A stretch of 64,000 nt of DNA from Streptomyces sp. Go-475 (GCF_003330845.1 NZ_CP026121.1:5313501-5377500), one strand, 5' to 3'. Shown: positions 34,843 through 43,750, counted from the first letter of the stretch. Numbers and translations are program-made. The notes: a model not told the origin generated them from the letters alone.

Positions 34843-35786
34843 GTGTCCCACCGTAATGCCCGGCTGACCGTTCACGGCAGGCGGCTGCTCGTCGAACGGG
34901 TCCGCGCCGGCCGCCCGGTCGCCCATGTCGCTGCGGAAATGGGCATTTCGCGCGTCACGGCCCACAAATGGATCCGCCGCTGGCGGGCGGAAGGCGAACC
35001 GGGGCTGCACGACCGCCCCAGCCGTCCGAAGACCACACCCACCGCACGGCGCCAGCGGTAGGTGGCTGCCGCCTGCGCCAGGACCGCAAACTCGGCCCCG
35101 CCCGCCTCGGCCCGATCCTCGGCCTGCCCGCCTCGACTGTGCACCGCGTCCTGGCTCGGCACGGCCTGAACCGGCTGGCGCTCATGGACCGCCCCACCGG
35201 ACAGGTCATCCGCCGCTACGAACGCGCCCGCCCCGGCGAGCTGGTCCACATCGACGTCAAGAAACTCGGCCGGATCCCGGACGGCGGCGGCCACAGGATG
35301 CTCGGCCCAGGCCGCCGGGCCCTGCGGAGGCATGGGCTTCGACTACATCCACTCCGCCGTCGACGACCACACCGCCTCGCCTACAGCGAGATCCACCACG
35401 ACGAGAAGGTCGCCACCTGCGCAGGCTTCCTCATCCGCGCGGCCGCGTTCTTCCACGCGCACGGCATCACCCGCATCGAGCGCGTGCTCACCGACAACGC
35501 CTGGGCCTACCGCAAAGGCCTGGCCTGGAAACAAGCCCTCGCCGAGATCGGCGCCACCGGCAAACTCACCCGCATCTACCGGCCCCAGACCAACGGCAAG
35601 GTCGAACGCTTCAACCGCACCCTGCTCGACGAATGGGCCTACCTGCGGCCCTACACCAGCAACACCGAACGCACCGCCGCCCTGACAGACTTCCTGCACA
35701 CCTACAACCACCACCGCTGCCACACCGCACTCGGCGGCCAGCCACCGATCACCCGCGTCAACAACCCTGCGGGTCAATACAGCTAG
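34843..35786 (+). pseudogene. IS481 transposase, frameshifted
   Basis: GTG 34843 has GGAGG 5 nt upstream. The first part (to about 35055) encodes the helix-turn-helix VAAEMGISRVTAHKWIRRW; coding then shifts to another frame (CRLRQDRKLGPARLGPILG, VHIDVKKLGRIPDG), moves to a third frame for MGFDYIHSAVDDHT near 35332, and returns for RLAYSEIHHDEK onward. The DDE residues can all be found (HID, TDNAW, VERFN) but in different frames, so no full protein is made. The final TAG (35784-35786) comes from the target duplication outside the element. Confidence 0.88.
35758..35781. repeat. Right terminal inverted repeat of the IS
   Basis: Ends GGTCAATACA; overlaps the last transposase codons. Confidence 0.85.
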
Positions 35787-35787
35787 G
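35782..35787. repeat. Right target-site duplication GCTAGG
   Basis: Perfect copy of 34737-34742. Confidence 0.85.
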
Positions 35788-35838
35788 GCGAAGACCCGAA
35801 GCCGCGGAGAGCCGCAGCCCGGCGTCGCACGGTGCGGG

Positions 35839-36549
35839 TCAGGCGGGCCGGTCGGTGACCGACCCGGCCGGCAGCAGGGGCTTGCGGGCCAGGAGGAAGG
35901 CGCGGGGCCGCTGTTCCTCGCCCTCGGGCTCACGCAGGACGCGGGCGTAGAGGTCCAGGCCCGCCGCGGCGAGGTGCCCGGCGACCGCGTCCGGGGTGCG
36001 CCAGTGGTAGTCGAGCGAGATCTCCTGCCCGAAGCGCTCCGTCACCCGCAGGTGCCCGCCCTCGTCCCCGGACTGGAAGGCGAGCAGCACGGGCGCGCCC
36101 GGCACCAGGACGCGGTGGAACTCGGCGAAGACCGACGGCAGCTGATCGTCCGGCACGTGGATGATCGAGTACAGCGCGACGATCCCCCCGAGCGTCCGGT
36201 CCGGCAGGTCCAGGGCCGTCATCGAACCGACGTGGAAGCGCAGCTCCGGGTGCGCCCGGCGGGCCAGGGCGACCATGCGGGGCGAGACGTCGACCCCGAA
36301 CACCGGCAGCCCGAGCGCGTGCAGCCGGGCCGTCACGTACCCCGGACCACTGCCGAGGTCGGCGACCGGGGCCTGCCCGGACCCCCCGGGCAGCCGGGCC
36401 AGCTCCACGAAGACGGTCAGCAGCGCGCTCTCCAGCGGTCTCCCGGCCAGACTGTCGGGGTGCTCGGCGGCGTAGGCCTCGGCGACGGCGTCGTACGAGG
36501 CCCGGGTGGCCTGGAGGAACTCGGGGAGGTCGGCGCGCACGGGGCGCAC
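35839..36549 (-). CDS. Class I SAM-dependent methyltransferase
   Basis: 236 residues. Motif I VADLGSGPGYVTARLHALG (about residue 60), then VFGVDVSPRMVALARRAHPELRF, IVALYSIIHVPDDQ and the late VLLAFQSGDEGGH strand: a small-molecule methyltransferase of the Methyltransf_11/25 type. The substrate is unknown. Start is GTG 36549 or 36540, neither with a strong ribosome-binding site. It is convergent with the IS element. Confidence 0.85.
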   Translation of the reverse strand: MRPVRADLPEFLQATRASYDAVAEAYAAEHPDSLAGRPLESALLTVFVELARLPGGSGQAPVADLGSGPGYVTARLHALGLPVFGVDVSPRMVALARRAHPELRFHVGSMTALDLPDRTLGGIVALYSIIHVPDDQLPSVFAEFHRVLVPGAPVLLAFQSGDEGGHLRVTERFGQEISLDYHWRTPDAVAGHLAAAGLDLYARVLREPEGEEQRPRAFLLARKPLLPAGSVTDRPA

Positions 36550-36839
36550 CCTATCGGGGGCGTGCGTCCGGCAGATGAACGCGCCCGTGTTCACCGCGCA
36601 CGGCGTGGTATCCGTGGAGAGGATGGATGGATACCGGAGTCGTGACGCGCATGTGGTCAACGTCACACTCCCTGGGGTGCGGTGCCCGGCACGGCCCAAA
36701 AGGCGTGCGAGTTTACCCATCTCAGTTGATAGCTATGCGCCCGGCGGTCATATTTTCTTCCCCGAACGGGTTGAAGTTTTGTTGATCGAGGGTCAGCCGA
36801 CCGGCCTGGCGCCCTACCCTTCAGAGGGTGAACCAATTG
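36550..36839. promoter_or_regulatory. Divergent intergenic region
   Basis: 290 bp between the methyltransferase and the amidohydrolase. The stretch 36700-36785 is AT-rich for this genome (AGTTGATAGCTATG, CATATTTTCTT, GAAGTTTTGTTG), so promoters for one or both genes are likely here, but no clean -35/-10 pair or operator is evident. Confidence 0.35.
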
Positions 36840-38072
36840 ATGTCACTGGAGTCAGAGGTCGATCTTCCCGGGGGAGCCGTACTCCCCGGTGCCCTGCCCG
36901 ACGCTCTGCGCGCCGAGCTCATCGCGTTCCGACGTGACCTGCACATGCACCCGGAACTCGGCAATCAGGAGTTCCGCACCACCGCGGCGATCAAGGAGCG
37001 GCTCGAGGAGGCCGGCCTCAAGCCGCGCGTCCTCTCCGTCGGGACCGGACTCGTCTGTGACATCGGCGTACCGGGCGAGCAGTGGGACGGCGGTCCCAGC
37101 ATGCTCGCGCTGCGGGCCGACATCGACGGCCTGCCCATCCCGGACACCAAGTCCGAGTGCCCGTACCGCTCGACCGTGCCCGACCGCGCGCACGCCTGCG
37201 GCCACGACGTGCACACCACCGTCGTCCTCGGCGCCGGACTCGTCCTCGCCGAACTGCACAAGCAGGGCCTGATGCCCCGCCCCGTCCGGCTGATCTTCCA
37301 GCCCGCCGAGGAGGTGCTGCCCGGCGGCGCCGCCGACGTCATCGACTGCGGGGCGCTGGAAGGGGTCGGCGCGATCGTCGCCGTGCACTGCGACCCGCGC
37401 GTGGACGCGGGGAAGATCGGGCTCCGCGAGGGCCCCATCACCTCCGCCTGCGACCGGCTGGAGATCTCCCTGGACGGCCCGGGCGGGCACACCGCGCGCC
37501 CCCACCTCACGACCGACCTGGTCACCGCGGCCGCCCGCGTCGTCACCGACGTGCCCGCCCTGGTCGGCCGGCGCTTCGACAGCCGCAGCGGGCTCGCCAT
37601 CACGTGGGGCCGGATCGAGTCGGGGCACGCGCCGAACGTGATCCCGCAGCACGCCGAGCTCTCCGGCACCGTGCGGTGCCTCGACATCGAGGCGTGGCGG
37701 ACGGCCCCCGACGTCGTCGTCGCGGCGATCGACGAGGTCGCCAACCTGCACCGCGCCAAGTCGGAGATCAACTACGTGCGCGGCGTCCCGCCCGTCGTCA
37801 ACGAGCCCGGCGTCACGGAGCTGCTGCGCGACGCGATGATCGCCCGGCGCGGGGTCGAGTCCGTCGAGGGCACCGAGCAGAGCCTCGGCGGCGAGGACTT
37901 CTCCTGGTACCTGGAGCACGTCCCCGGCGCGATGGCCCGCCTCGGCGTCCGCACCCCCGGCGAGCGTCACGTCCGCGACCTCCACCAGGGCGACTTCGAC
38001 GTGGACGAGTCGGCGATCACGGTAGGCGTCGAACTCTTCACGGCGGCGGCCCTGGTCAACGGCCTCCGATAA
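36840..38072 (+). CDS. M20 family amidohydrolase (N-acyl-amino-acid hydrolase type)
   Basis: 410-residue zinc-dependent hydrolase. Motifs: RDLHMHPELGNQEFRT at the N-terminus, metal-binding HACGHDVHTT, PAEEVLPGGA, the dimerisation-domain GPGGHTARP and the C-terminal LGGEDFSWYLE. This is the HipO/IAA-amino-acid-hydrolase group. ATG 36840 has AGAGGGTGA about 8 nt upstream. It precedes the nucleoside uptake genes by 360 bp and has its own promoter region, so membership in that system is uncertain. Confidence 0.92.
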   Translation: MSLESEVDLPGGAVLPGALPDALRAELIAFRRDLHMHPELGNQEFRTTAAIKERLEEAGLKPRVLSVGTGLVCDIGVPGEQWDGGPSMLALRADIDGLPIPDTKSECPYRSTVPDRAHACGHDVHTTVVLGAGLVLAELHKQGLMPRPVRLIFQPAEEVLPGGAADVIDCGALEGVGAIVAVHCDPRVDAGKIGLREGPITSACDRLEISLDGPGGHTARPHLTTDLVTAAARVVTDVPALVGRRFDSRSGLAITWGRIESGHAPNVIPQHAELSGTVRCLDIEAWRTAPDVVVAAIDEVANLHRAKSEINYVRGVPPVVNEPGVTELLRDAMIARRGVESVEGTEQSLGGEDFSWYLEHVPGAMARLGVRTPGERHVRDLHQGDFDVDESAITVGVELFTAAALVNGLR

Positions 38073-38100
38073 CAGAGGCCCGACCGGTCCGGCTTTCTTG

Positions 38101-38142
38101 GGGGCGCGGGGAACTGGCGCGACCAGCCACGACGGCGCCGCA
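38101..38142. repeat. Streptomyces intergenic repeat, copy 2
   Basis: Begins GGGGCGCGGGGAACTGG and continues GCGCGACCAGCCACGACG; the same element is seen at 9519-9539 (reverse) and 53120-53190 (variant). Confidence 0.65.
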
Positions 38143-38366
38143 CACGGCCCGCACAACCCCGCCCCCTCCCCGGCCGTCCCCGCCCCTGGCGGAGCCTCCG
38201 GTTGCGCCCGACGCACCCCGGCGGCAGCCTGGGTCCCGTGACGAGCACGTACGCGCCGTGTCCACGAACACACCTTTCGACCCCGTTCGAACCCGTGGTT
38301 CACAACGGCGTAACCGGCCATCGGCACGAATGGATAACGGCCCCGCGGCGAACCGTTCCCAGGAGT

Positions 38367-38382
38367 GTCTACGCGCGTTAAT
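38367..38382. promoter_or_regulatory. Putative nucleoside-regulon operator A
   Basis: GTCTACGCGCGTTAAT. Near-palindromic; shares 16 of 16 bases with operator B before the paralogous gene. Confidence 0.7.
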
Positions 38383-38434
38383 GTGCGCCGAACTGAGCAC
38401 CCGCTGCGGGGCTGTGAAGAATGGGGAACTTCAG

Positions 38435-39484
38435 ATGCGTCGGATATCCAAACTGACCCGCGTCGCGGTGGGGGTCGCGTCGCTGGGACTCGTCGCCACG
38501 GCCTGTGGCGGCACCAGCAGTGAGAGCGGCGGCAGCGACACCAAGGACGACAAGGGCCTCGCCATCGCCTACGACATCGGCGGCAAGGGTGACCAGTCCT
38601 TCAACGACGCCGCCTACGCCGGCCTGACCAAGGCCAAGGACGAGTTCGGCTACACGACCGCCGACATCGAGCCCACCGAGGGCGAGACCGACGCCGACAA
38701 GGAACAGCGCCTGGCCTCCCTCGCGAAGCAGGGCTACAACCCGGTCATCGGTGTCGGCTTCGCCTACGGCCCCGCGATGAAGAACGTGGCCTCCAAGTAC
38801 CCGGACACCACCTTCGGCATCGTCGACTCCGTCGTCGAGGGCAAGAACGTCGCCTCCCTCGTCTTCGCCGAGGAGCAGGCCTCGTACCTCGCCGGCGTCG
38901 CCGCCGCCAAGGCCACCAAGTCGAACACCGTCGGCTTCGTGGGCGGTGTCGACATCCCGCTGATCCACAAGTTCGAGGCCGGCTACAAGCAGGGCGTCCA
39001 GGACACCAGCGGCGGCAAGGTCAAGGTCATCTCCCAGTACCTGACCCAGACGGCCGAGGAGGGCGGCTTCTCCAGCCCCGACAAGGGCAAGGCCGCCGCC
39101 GAGGGTCAGATCGAGAAGAAGGCCGACGTCGTCTACCAGGCGGCCGGTCTCTCCGGCCAGGGCGTCATCGAGGCCGCCGCCAAGGCGAAGGTCTGGGCGA
39201 TCGGCGTCGACTCCGACCAGTACAAGCAGGCCGCCCTCGCCCCGTACAAGCAGTACATCCTCACCTCCGCCCTCAAGGACGTCGGCGGCGCGGTCTACGC
39301 GCTGGCCAAGTCCGTGCACGACGACAAGCCGCTGACCGGCACCCAGACCTTCGACCTGAAGGTCAACGGCGTCGGACTCTCCGAGTCCAACCCGGAGTTC
39401 GGCAAGATCGCCGGGCTCAAGGACGCCGTGGACAAGGCCAAGGAAGGCATCACCGACGGCTCCATCAAGGTCAAGACCGAGTAG
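38435..39484 (+). CDS. BMP family nucleoside-binding lipoprotein (PnrA-like), first copy
   Basis: 349 residues. Lipobox LVATAC (Cys about residue 24) places it on the outer face of the membrane. Fold signatures of BMP/PnrA: LAIAYDIGGKGDQSFNDAAYAGL, EEQASYLAGVAAAKATKS, GFVGGVDIPLIHKFEAGY (written in parts) and AAGLSGQGVIEAA. It would deliver purine nucleosides to the ABC transporter at 41031-45012. Close paralogue of the next gene. ATG 38435 follows GGGGAA by 6 nt. A terminator follows, so it is mostly a single-gene unit. Confidence 0.92.
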   Translation: MRRISKLTRVAVGVASLGLVATACGGTSSESGGSDTKDDKGLAIAYDIGGKGDQSFNDAAYAGLTKAKDEFGYTTADIEPTEGETDADKEQRLASLAKQGYNPVIGVGFAYGPAMKNVASKYPDTTFGIVDSVVEGKNVASLVFAEEQASYLAGVAAAKATKSNTVGFVGGVDIPLIHKFEAGYKQGVQDTSGGKVKVISQYLTQTAEEGGFSSPDKGKAAAEGQIEKKADVVYQAAGLSGQGVIEAAAKAKVWAIGVDSDQYKQAALAPYKQYILTSALKDVGGAVYALAKSVHDDKPLTGTQTFDLKVNGVGLSESNPEFGKIAGLKDAVDKAKEGITDGSIKVKTE

Positions 39485-39510
39485 GCACGACCGGTCGGGA
39501 CGAACAGCCG

Positions 39511-39543
39511 GAGCGGGCGGGCACCCAGGGTGCCCGCCCGCTC
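39511..39543 (+). terminator. Terminator after the first BMP gene
   Basis: Perfect 15-bp stem (GAGCGGGCGGGCACC and its complement) with a 3-nt loop CAG, 27 bp after the stop. Confidence 0.85.
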
Positions 39544-39676
39544 CGCCGTTCCCGGACCCGCCGCCCGGATCACCCAGCGCCACCCCGCGTTTGCGGTCGG
39601 CAACGCCCCGGCCAAGTCCGGGTGATGGCTTGGCCACGGCCGGATAACAAGGTGGACAGAAGGGGTTTTCAGGCAG

Positions 39677-39692
39677 GTCTACGCGCGTTAAT
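39677..39692. promoter_or_regulatory. Putative nucleoside-regulon operator B
   Basis: GTCTACGCGCGTTAAT, identical to operator A, with a GGATAAC about 30 bp upstream in both places. Confidence 0.7.
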
Positions 39693-39773
39693 CTGCGGCG
39701 GAACCCAGCGCCGTAGCTGTGAGGCAGTCCCGAGCTGTACCGTCCGGCGCTTGTACGACAGGAGCACCCACCC

Positions 39774-40823
39774 ATGCGCCGGATTTCCCGGATCACGGTC
39801 GCAGGCGCAGCGACCGCCTCCCTGGCCCTCGCGCTCTCCGCCTGCGGCGGCACCTCGACCTCCGCCGGGTCGTCGGACTCGAAGGGCGACAAGGGCCTCG
39901 CCATCGCGTACGACGTCGGCGGCAAGGGCGACCAGTCCTTCAACGACGCGGCCTACGCGGGCCTGGAGCAGGCGAAGAAGGAGTTCGGGTACCAGACGGC
40001 CGACCTGGAGCCCACCGAGGGCGAGACGGACGCCGACAAGGAGCAGCGCCTGGTCTCGCTCGCGAAGCAGGGCTACAACCCGGTCATCGGCGTCGGCTAC
40101 GCCTACGCCGCGGCCATCAAGGGCGCCTCCGAGAAGTTCCCGAAGACCACCTTCGGCATCGTCGACGACGCCACCATCAACGCCAAGAACGTCGCCGACC
40201 TGGTCTTCAGCGAGGAGCAGGCCTCCTACCTGGCCGGTGTCGCCGCCGCCAAGAGCACCAAGTCGAACGTCGTCGGTTTCGTCGGCGGCGTGGACATCCC
40301 GCTGATCCACAAGTTCCAGGCGGGCTTCGAGCAGGGCGTCAAGGACACGAACCCGAAGGTCAAGGTCCTCTCCCAGTACCTGACCCAGACGGCGGAGGAG
40401 GGCGGCTTCTCCAGCCCCGACAAGGGCAAGACGGCCGCCGAGGGCCAGATCGAGAAGAAGGCCGACGTGGTCTACGCGGCCGCGGGCCTGTCCGGCCAGG
40501 GCGTGATCGAGGCCGCCGCCGCCAACAAGGTGTGGGCCATCGGTGTGGACTCCGACCAGTACCAGCAGGAAGCCCTCGCCAAGTACAAGGACTCGATCCT
40601 GACCTCGGCGATGAAGGACGTCGCCAAGGCGGTGTACAACCTGGCGAAGTCGGTCGAGGACGGCAAGCCCGAGACCGGTATCGTTCGTGGCGATCTGAAG
40701 ACCGGCGAGGTGAGCCTGTCGAACTCCAACCCGAAGTTCGCGGACGACGCCGAGCTCCAGGCAGCCATCAAGACGGCCAAGGAGAAGATCATCAGCGGCG
40801 AGATCAAGGTCAAGAGCAGCTGA
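39774..40823 (+). CDS. BMP family nucleoside-binding lipoprotein (PnrA-like), second copy
   Basis: 349 residues, same length as its upstream paralogue and very similar throughout. Lipobox LALSAC (Cys about residue 23); LAIAYDVGGKGDQSFNDAAY, EEQASYLAGVAAAKSTKS and VWAIGVDSDQYQQEALA mark the BMP fold. It is the nearer binding protein to the ABC genes (next 208 bp). Differences cluster near the C-terminus (TGIVRGDLKTGEVSLSN against the other copy), suggesting a shifted ligand range. Confidence 0.92.
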   Translation: MRRISRITVAGAATASLALALSACGGTSTSAGSSDSKGDKGLAIAYDVGGKGDQSFNDAAYAGLEQAKKEFGYQTADLEPTEGETDADKEQRLVSLAKQGYNPVIGVGYAYAAAIKGASEKFPKTTFGIVDDATINAKNVADLVFSEEQASYLAGVAAAKSTKSNVVGFVGGVDIPLIHKFQAGFEQGVKDTNPKVKVLSQYLTQTAEEGGFSSPDKGKTAAEGQIEKKADVVYAAAGLSGQGVIEAAAANKVWAIGVDSDQYQQEALAKYKDSILTSAMKDVAKAVYNLAKSVEDGKPETGIVRGDLKTGEVSLSNSNPKFADDAELQAAIKTAKEKIISGEIKVKSS

Positions 40824-40844
40824 CGAGTCGTAGTCGAGCAGGCA

Positions 40845-40860
40845 GTAACCCCGGGGTTAC
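40845..40860. repeat. Palindrome GTAACCCCGGGGTTAC
   Basis: Perfect 16-bp palindrome directly ahead of the terminator; could form a short hairpin or be a protein site. Confidence 0.6.
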
Positions 40861-40867
40861 GTCCGCT

Positions 40868-40905
40868 CAACGGGGTACGGGGAGGCTGCTCCTCGTACCC
40901 CGTTG
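40868..40905 (+). terminator. Terminator after the second BMP gene
   Basis: 17-bp stem (one G-U pair) from CAACGGGGTACGGGGAG, 4-nt loop GCTG, followed by GTCGC. Partial read-through into the ABC operon is possible. Confidence 0.75.
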
Positions 40906-40941
40906 TCGCGGTGCGTCGGCCCCTTTGTATGCCGTAGGGGC

Positions 40942-40956
40942 GCTACGCGCGTAGAC
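40942..40956. promoter_or_regulatory. Putative nucleoside-regulon operator C
   Basis: Contains perfect palindrome CTACGCGCGTAG (40943-40954), in the reverse orientation relative to operators A and B, 15-25 bp before the ABC ATPase ribosome-binding site. Confidence 0.7.
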
Positions 40957-40982
40957 GACCCCCGTCCCCAGGAGAGTGCGCC

Positions 40983-42629
40983 ATCAACGCGTCCAGCAGC
41001 CCTCCGGCCGGAGCGGCGGTCAACGAATCGGTGACCGCTGTCGAACTCGCCGGGATCACCAAGCGTTTCCCGGGCGTCGTGGCCAACCACGACATCCACC
41101 TCAGCGTCCGCAAGGGCACCGTCCACGCCCTCGTCGGCGAGAACGGCGCCGGCAAGTCCACGCTGATGAAGATCCTCTACGGCATGCAGAAGCCGGACGA
41201 GGGCACCATCGCCGTCGACGGCGAGCAGGTCAGCTTCTCCTCCCCGGCCGACGCCATCGTCCGCGGCATCGGCATGGTCCACCAGCACTTCATGCTCGCC
41301 GACAACCTCACGGTCCTCGAGAACGTCGTCCTCGGCAGCGAGAAGCTCCACGGCATCGGCGCCAAGGCCCGCCGCAAGATCAAGGAGCTGTCCGACCGCT
41401 ACGGCCTCGGCGTCGAGCCCGACCTCCTGGTCGAGGAGCTCGGCGTCGCCGCCCGCCAGCGCGTGGAGATCCTCAAGGTCCTCTACCGCGGCGCCCGCAC
41501 CCTCATCCTGGACGAGCCGACCGCCGTGCTCGTGCCGCAGGAGGTCGACGCCCTCTTCGCCAACCTGCGCGAACTGCGCTCCGAGGGCCTGTCGGTCATC
41601 TTCATCTCGCACAAGCTCGGCGAGGTGCTCTCCGTCGCCGACGAGATCACCGTCATCCGCCGCGGCACCACCGTCGGCACGGCCGTCCCCGCCGAGACGA
41701 CACCCCGTCAGCTCGCCGAGATGATGGTCGGCAGCGAGCTGCCCACGCCCGAGACGGCCGAGTCCACGGTCACCGACCGCCCGGTCATCAGCGTCGACAA
41801 GCTGCGCCTGACCGCCCCCGGCGGCAAGGCCCTGCTGGACGACATCAGCTTCACCATCCACGCGGGCGAGGTCCTCGGCATCGCCGGCGTCGAGGGCAAC
41901 GGACAGACCGAACTCGTCGACGCGCTCATCGGCCTGAAGGCCGCCGACTCCGGCACGATCCGGCTCGCCGACGAGGAGATCACCGGCTGGGCCACCCGCA
42001 AGCGCCGCGAGCAGGGCATCGGCTACATCCCCGAGGACCGGCACCGCCACGGCCTGCTCCTGGAGGCCCCCCTCTGGGAGAACCGCATCCTCGGCCACGT
42101 CACCGAGAAGCCGCTGGCCAAGGGCGTCTGGCTGGACCCGAAGGCGGCCCAGGAGGACACCCGCCGCATCGTCGAGGCCTACGACGTGCGCACCCCCGGC
42201 ATCGACGTCACCGCCGCCTCCCTGTCCGGCGGCAACCAGCAGAAGCTGATCGTCGGCCGCGAGATGAGCCACAAGCCGCGCTTCCTCATCGCCGCCCACC
42301 CCACCCGGGGCGTGGACGTCGGCGCCCAGGCCGCCATCTGGGACCACATCCGCGAGGCCCGCCGCGAGGGCCTGGCCGTGCTGCTGATCTCCGCCGACCT
42401 GGACGAGCTGATCGGCCTGTCCGACACGCTCCGCGTGATCTACAACGGCAAGCTGGTCGCGGACGCCGACCCGGCCACCATCACCCCCGAGGAACTCGGC
42501 TCGGCCATGACCGGTGCCGTGACCGGGCACCTCGAGCACGACGAGACCGCCGCAGAGACCCCCGAGACCCCGGCAAAGGCCCCCGAGGCGCCCGAGTCCC
42601 CCGAGTCTCCGGAAGACGAGGCCCGCTGA
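40983..42629 (+). CDS. Nucleoside ABC transporter ATP-binding protein (tandem ABC domains)
   Basis: ATPase with two ABC domains, like the NupO-type subunits that power purine nucleoside uptake. First domain: Walker A GENGAGKST, LILDEPTAVL Walker B. The second has the relaxed P-loop GVEGNGQTE, signature LSGGNQQKLIVGREM and AAHPTRGVDVGA. The start is uncertain: a good GGAGAG sits 8 nt before an in-frame ATC (40983), whereas the first GTG (41031, 532 residues) has no ribosome-binding site. The gene end overlaps the permease start (TGATG). Confidence 0.9.
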   Translation: MNASSSPPAGAAVNESVTAVELAGITKRFPGVVANHDIHLSVRKGTVHALVGENGAGKSTLMKILYGMQKPDEGTIAVDGEQVSFSSPADAIVRGIGMVHQHFMLADNLTVLENVVLGSEKLHGIGAKARRKIKELSDRYGLGVEPDLLVEELGVAARQRVEILKVLYRGARTLILDEPTAVLVPQEVDALFANLRELRSEGLSVIFISHKLGEVLSVADEITVIRRGTTVGTAVPAETTPRQLAEMMVGSELPTPETAESTVTDRPVISVDKLRLTAPGGKALLDDISFTIHAGEVLGIAGVEGNGQTELVDALIGLKAADSGTIRLADEEITGWATRKRREQGIGYIPEDRHRHGLLLEAPLWENRILGHVTEKPLAKGVWLDPKAAQEDTRRIVEAYDVRTPGIDVTAASLSGGNQQKLIVGREMSHKPRFLIAAHPTRGVDVGAQAAIWDHIREARREGLAVLLISADLDELIGLSDTLRVIYNGKLVADADPATITPEELGSAMTGAVTGHLEHDETAAETPETPAKAPEAPESPESPEDEAR

Positions 42630-43750
42630 TGAAGAAGTTCGACAAGGAGCGCGTGCTCCTCGCGGTGGCCGGACCGGTCATCGCGCTCGCCGTGGCCTTC
42701 GTGCTGAGCGCGATCGTGCTGGTCGCCTCCGGCAAGAACCCGGTCGAGCCGTTCGCCCTCATGTTCGAGCAGGCGTCGTTCTCCGACATCCAGGTCCTGA
42801 TCATCAACCAGGCCTCGATGTACTACATCGCGGCGCTCGCGGTGGCCATCGGCTTCCGGATGAACCTGTTCAACATCGGCGTCGACGGCCAGTACCAGCT
42901 CGCCGCCATGATGGCCGCCATCGTCGGCGCCCACATGAACCTGCCGGCCGTGATCCAGGTCCCGCTGCTGCTCCTCACCGCCGTCCTCACCGGCGCCTTC
43001 TGGTCCGGCATCGCCGGTGTCCTCAAGGTCACCCGCGGCGTCAGCGAGGTCGTCGCGACGATCATGCTCAACGCGATCGCCACCTCCGTGATCGCCTACC
43101 TGTGGCTGCCGAACGTCTTCGGCGTCAAGGTCGGCAACAACAACACCACCGGCGAGATGCACGAGTCCGGCTGGATCCCCGGCATCGACATGGGCGCGGC
43201 CGGCGAGATCTACGGCCTGGTGCTGCTCGCCGTCCTGCTCGGCATCGGCTACTGGGTCGTCCTCAACCGCACCCGCTTCGGCTTCGACCTGCGCGCCTCC
43301 GGCGCCTCCGAGACCGCCGCGGCGGCCAGCGGCGTCGACCCCAGGCGCATGGTGCTCACCGCCATGCTGCTCTCCGGCGGCATCGCCGGCCTGGCCGGTC
43401 TGCCGATCCTGCTCGGCGACACCCACACCTACAGCCTGAACTTCCCCACCGGCATCGGCTTCCTCGGCATCGGCATCGCCCTGCTCGGCCGCAACAGCCC
43501 CGTGGGCATCGCCTTCGCCGCCCTGCTGTGGGCCTGGCTCGACAAGGCCTCGCCGGAGCTGGACTTCCACGGCTACGACAAGGAGATCGCGGTCATCATG
43601 CAGGGCCTGATCGTGCTCTCGGTCGTCGTCTCCTACGAGGCCGTCCGCGAGTGGGGCCTGCGCCGCCAGCAGCGCCGGGTCGGCGCCGAACTGGCCGCCG
43701 GTCACGTCCTCGGCACCAACAACACCACGAAGGAGGTGGCTGGCCGATGA
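42629..43750 (+). CDS. Nucleoside ABC transporter permease 1
   Basis: 373 residues with about nine hydrophobic segments. Family BPD_transp_2 signs: NLFNIGVDGQYQLAA near the middle and the EAA-like region ALLWAWLDKASPELD and GASETAAAASGVDPRR. It forms the membrane channel with the next protein. Starts at ATG 42629 overlapping the ATPase stop. A PnrA/NupP role is inferred from its neighbours. Confidence 0.93.
   Translation: MKKFDKERVLLAVAGPVIALAVAFVLSAIVLVASGKNPVEPFALMFEQASFSDIQVLIINQASMYYIAALAVAIGFRMNLFNIGVDGQYQLAAMMAAIVGAHMNLPAVIQVPLLLLTAVLTGAFWSGIAGVLKVTRGVSEVVATIMLNAIATSVIAYLWLPNVFGVKVGNNNTTGEMHESGWIPGIDMGAAGEIYGLVLLAVLLGIGYWVVLNRTRFGFDLRASGASETAAAASGVDPRRMVLTAMLLSGGIAGLAGLPILLGDTHTYSLNFPTGIGFLGIGIALLGRNSPVGIAFAALLWAWLDKASPELDFHGYDKEIAVIMQGLIVLSVVVSYEAVREWGLRRQQRRVGAELAAGHVLGTNNTTKEVAGR

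Larger units (their letters stand above)
34743..35781. mobile_element. IS481-family insertion sequence (1039 bp)
   Basis: Bounded by 24-bp imperfect terminal inverted repeats (18 of 24 match), starting TGTATTGATC at 34743 and ending GGTCAATACA at 35781, with GCTAGG duplicated on both sides. The 6-bp NCTAGN target duplication is the known IS481 behaviour. Inside is one transposase in three frames. The element is a recent-looking insertion by its exact duplication, yet its gene is broken. Confidence 0.9.
38073..38434. promoter_or_regulatory. Upstream region of the first BMP lipoprotein gene
   Basis: 362 bp without a gene. It holds a copy of a Streptomyces intergenic repeat (38101-38142), a GGATAAC sequence near 38332 that could be a -10 element, and the CTACGCGCGTTA operator at 38369-38380. 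Position 38405-38430 gives the ribosome-binding site GGGGAA. Confidence 0.6.

Noticed and set aside
37082..38434. Extended open frame leading into the first BMP lipoprotein
   Set aside because: The upstream part is the amidohydrolase in another frame; the true start with lipobox is ATG 38435.
40824..40982. Purine riboswitch before the nucleoside ABC operon
   Set aside because: The structure here is a terminator of the preceding gene plus a protein-type palindrome; no conserved purine aptamer loops are seen.
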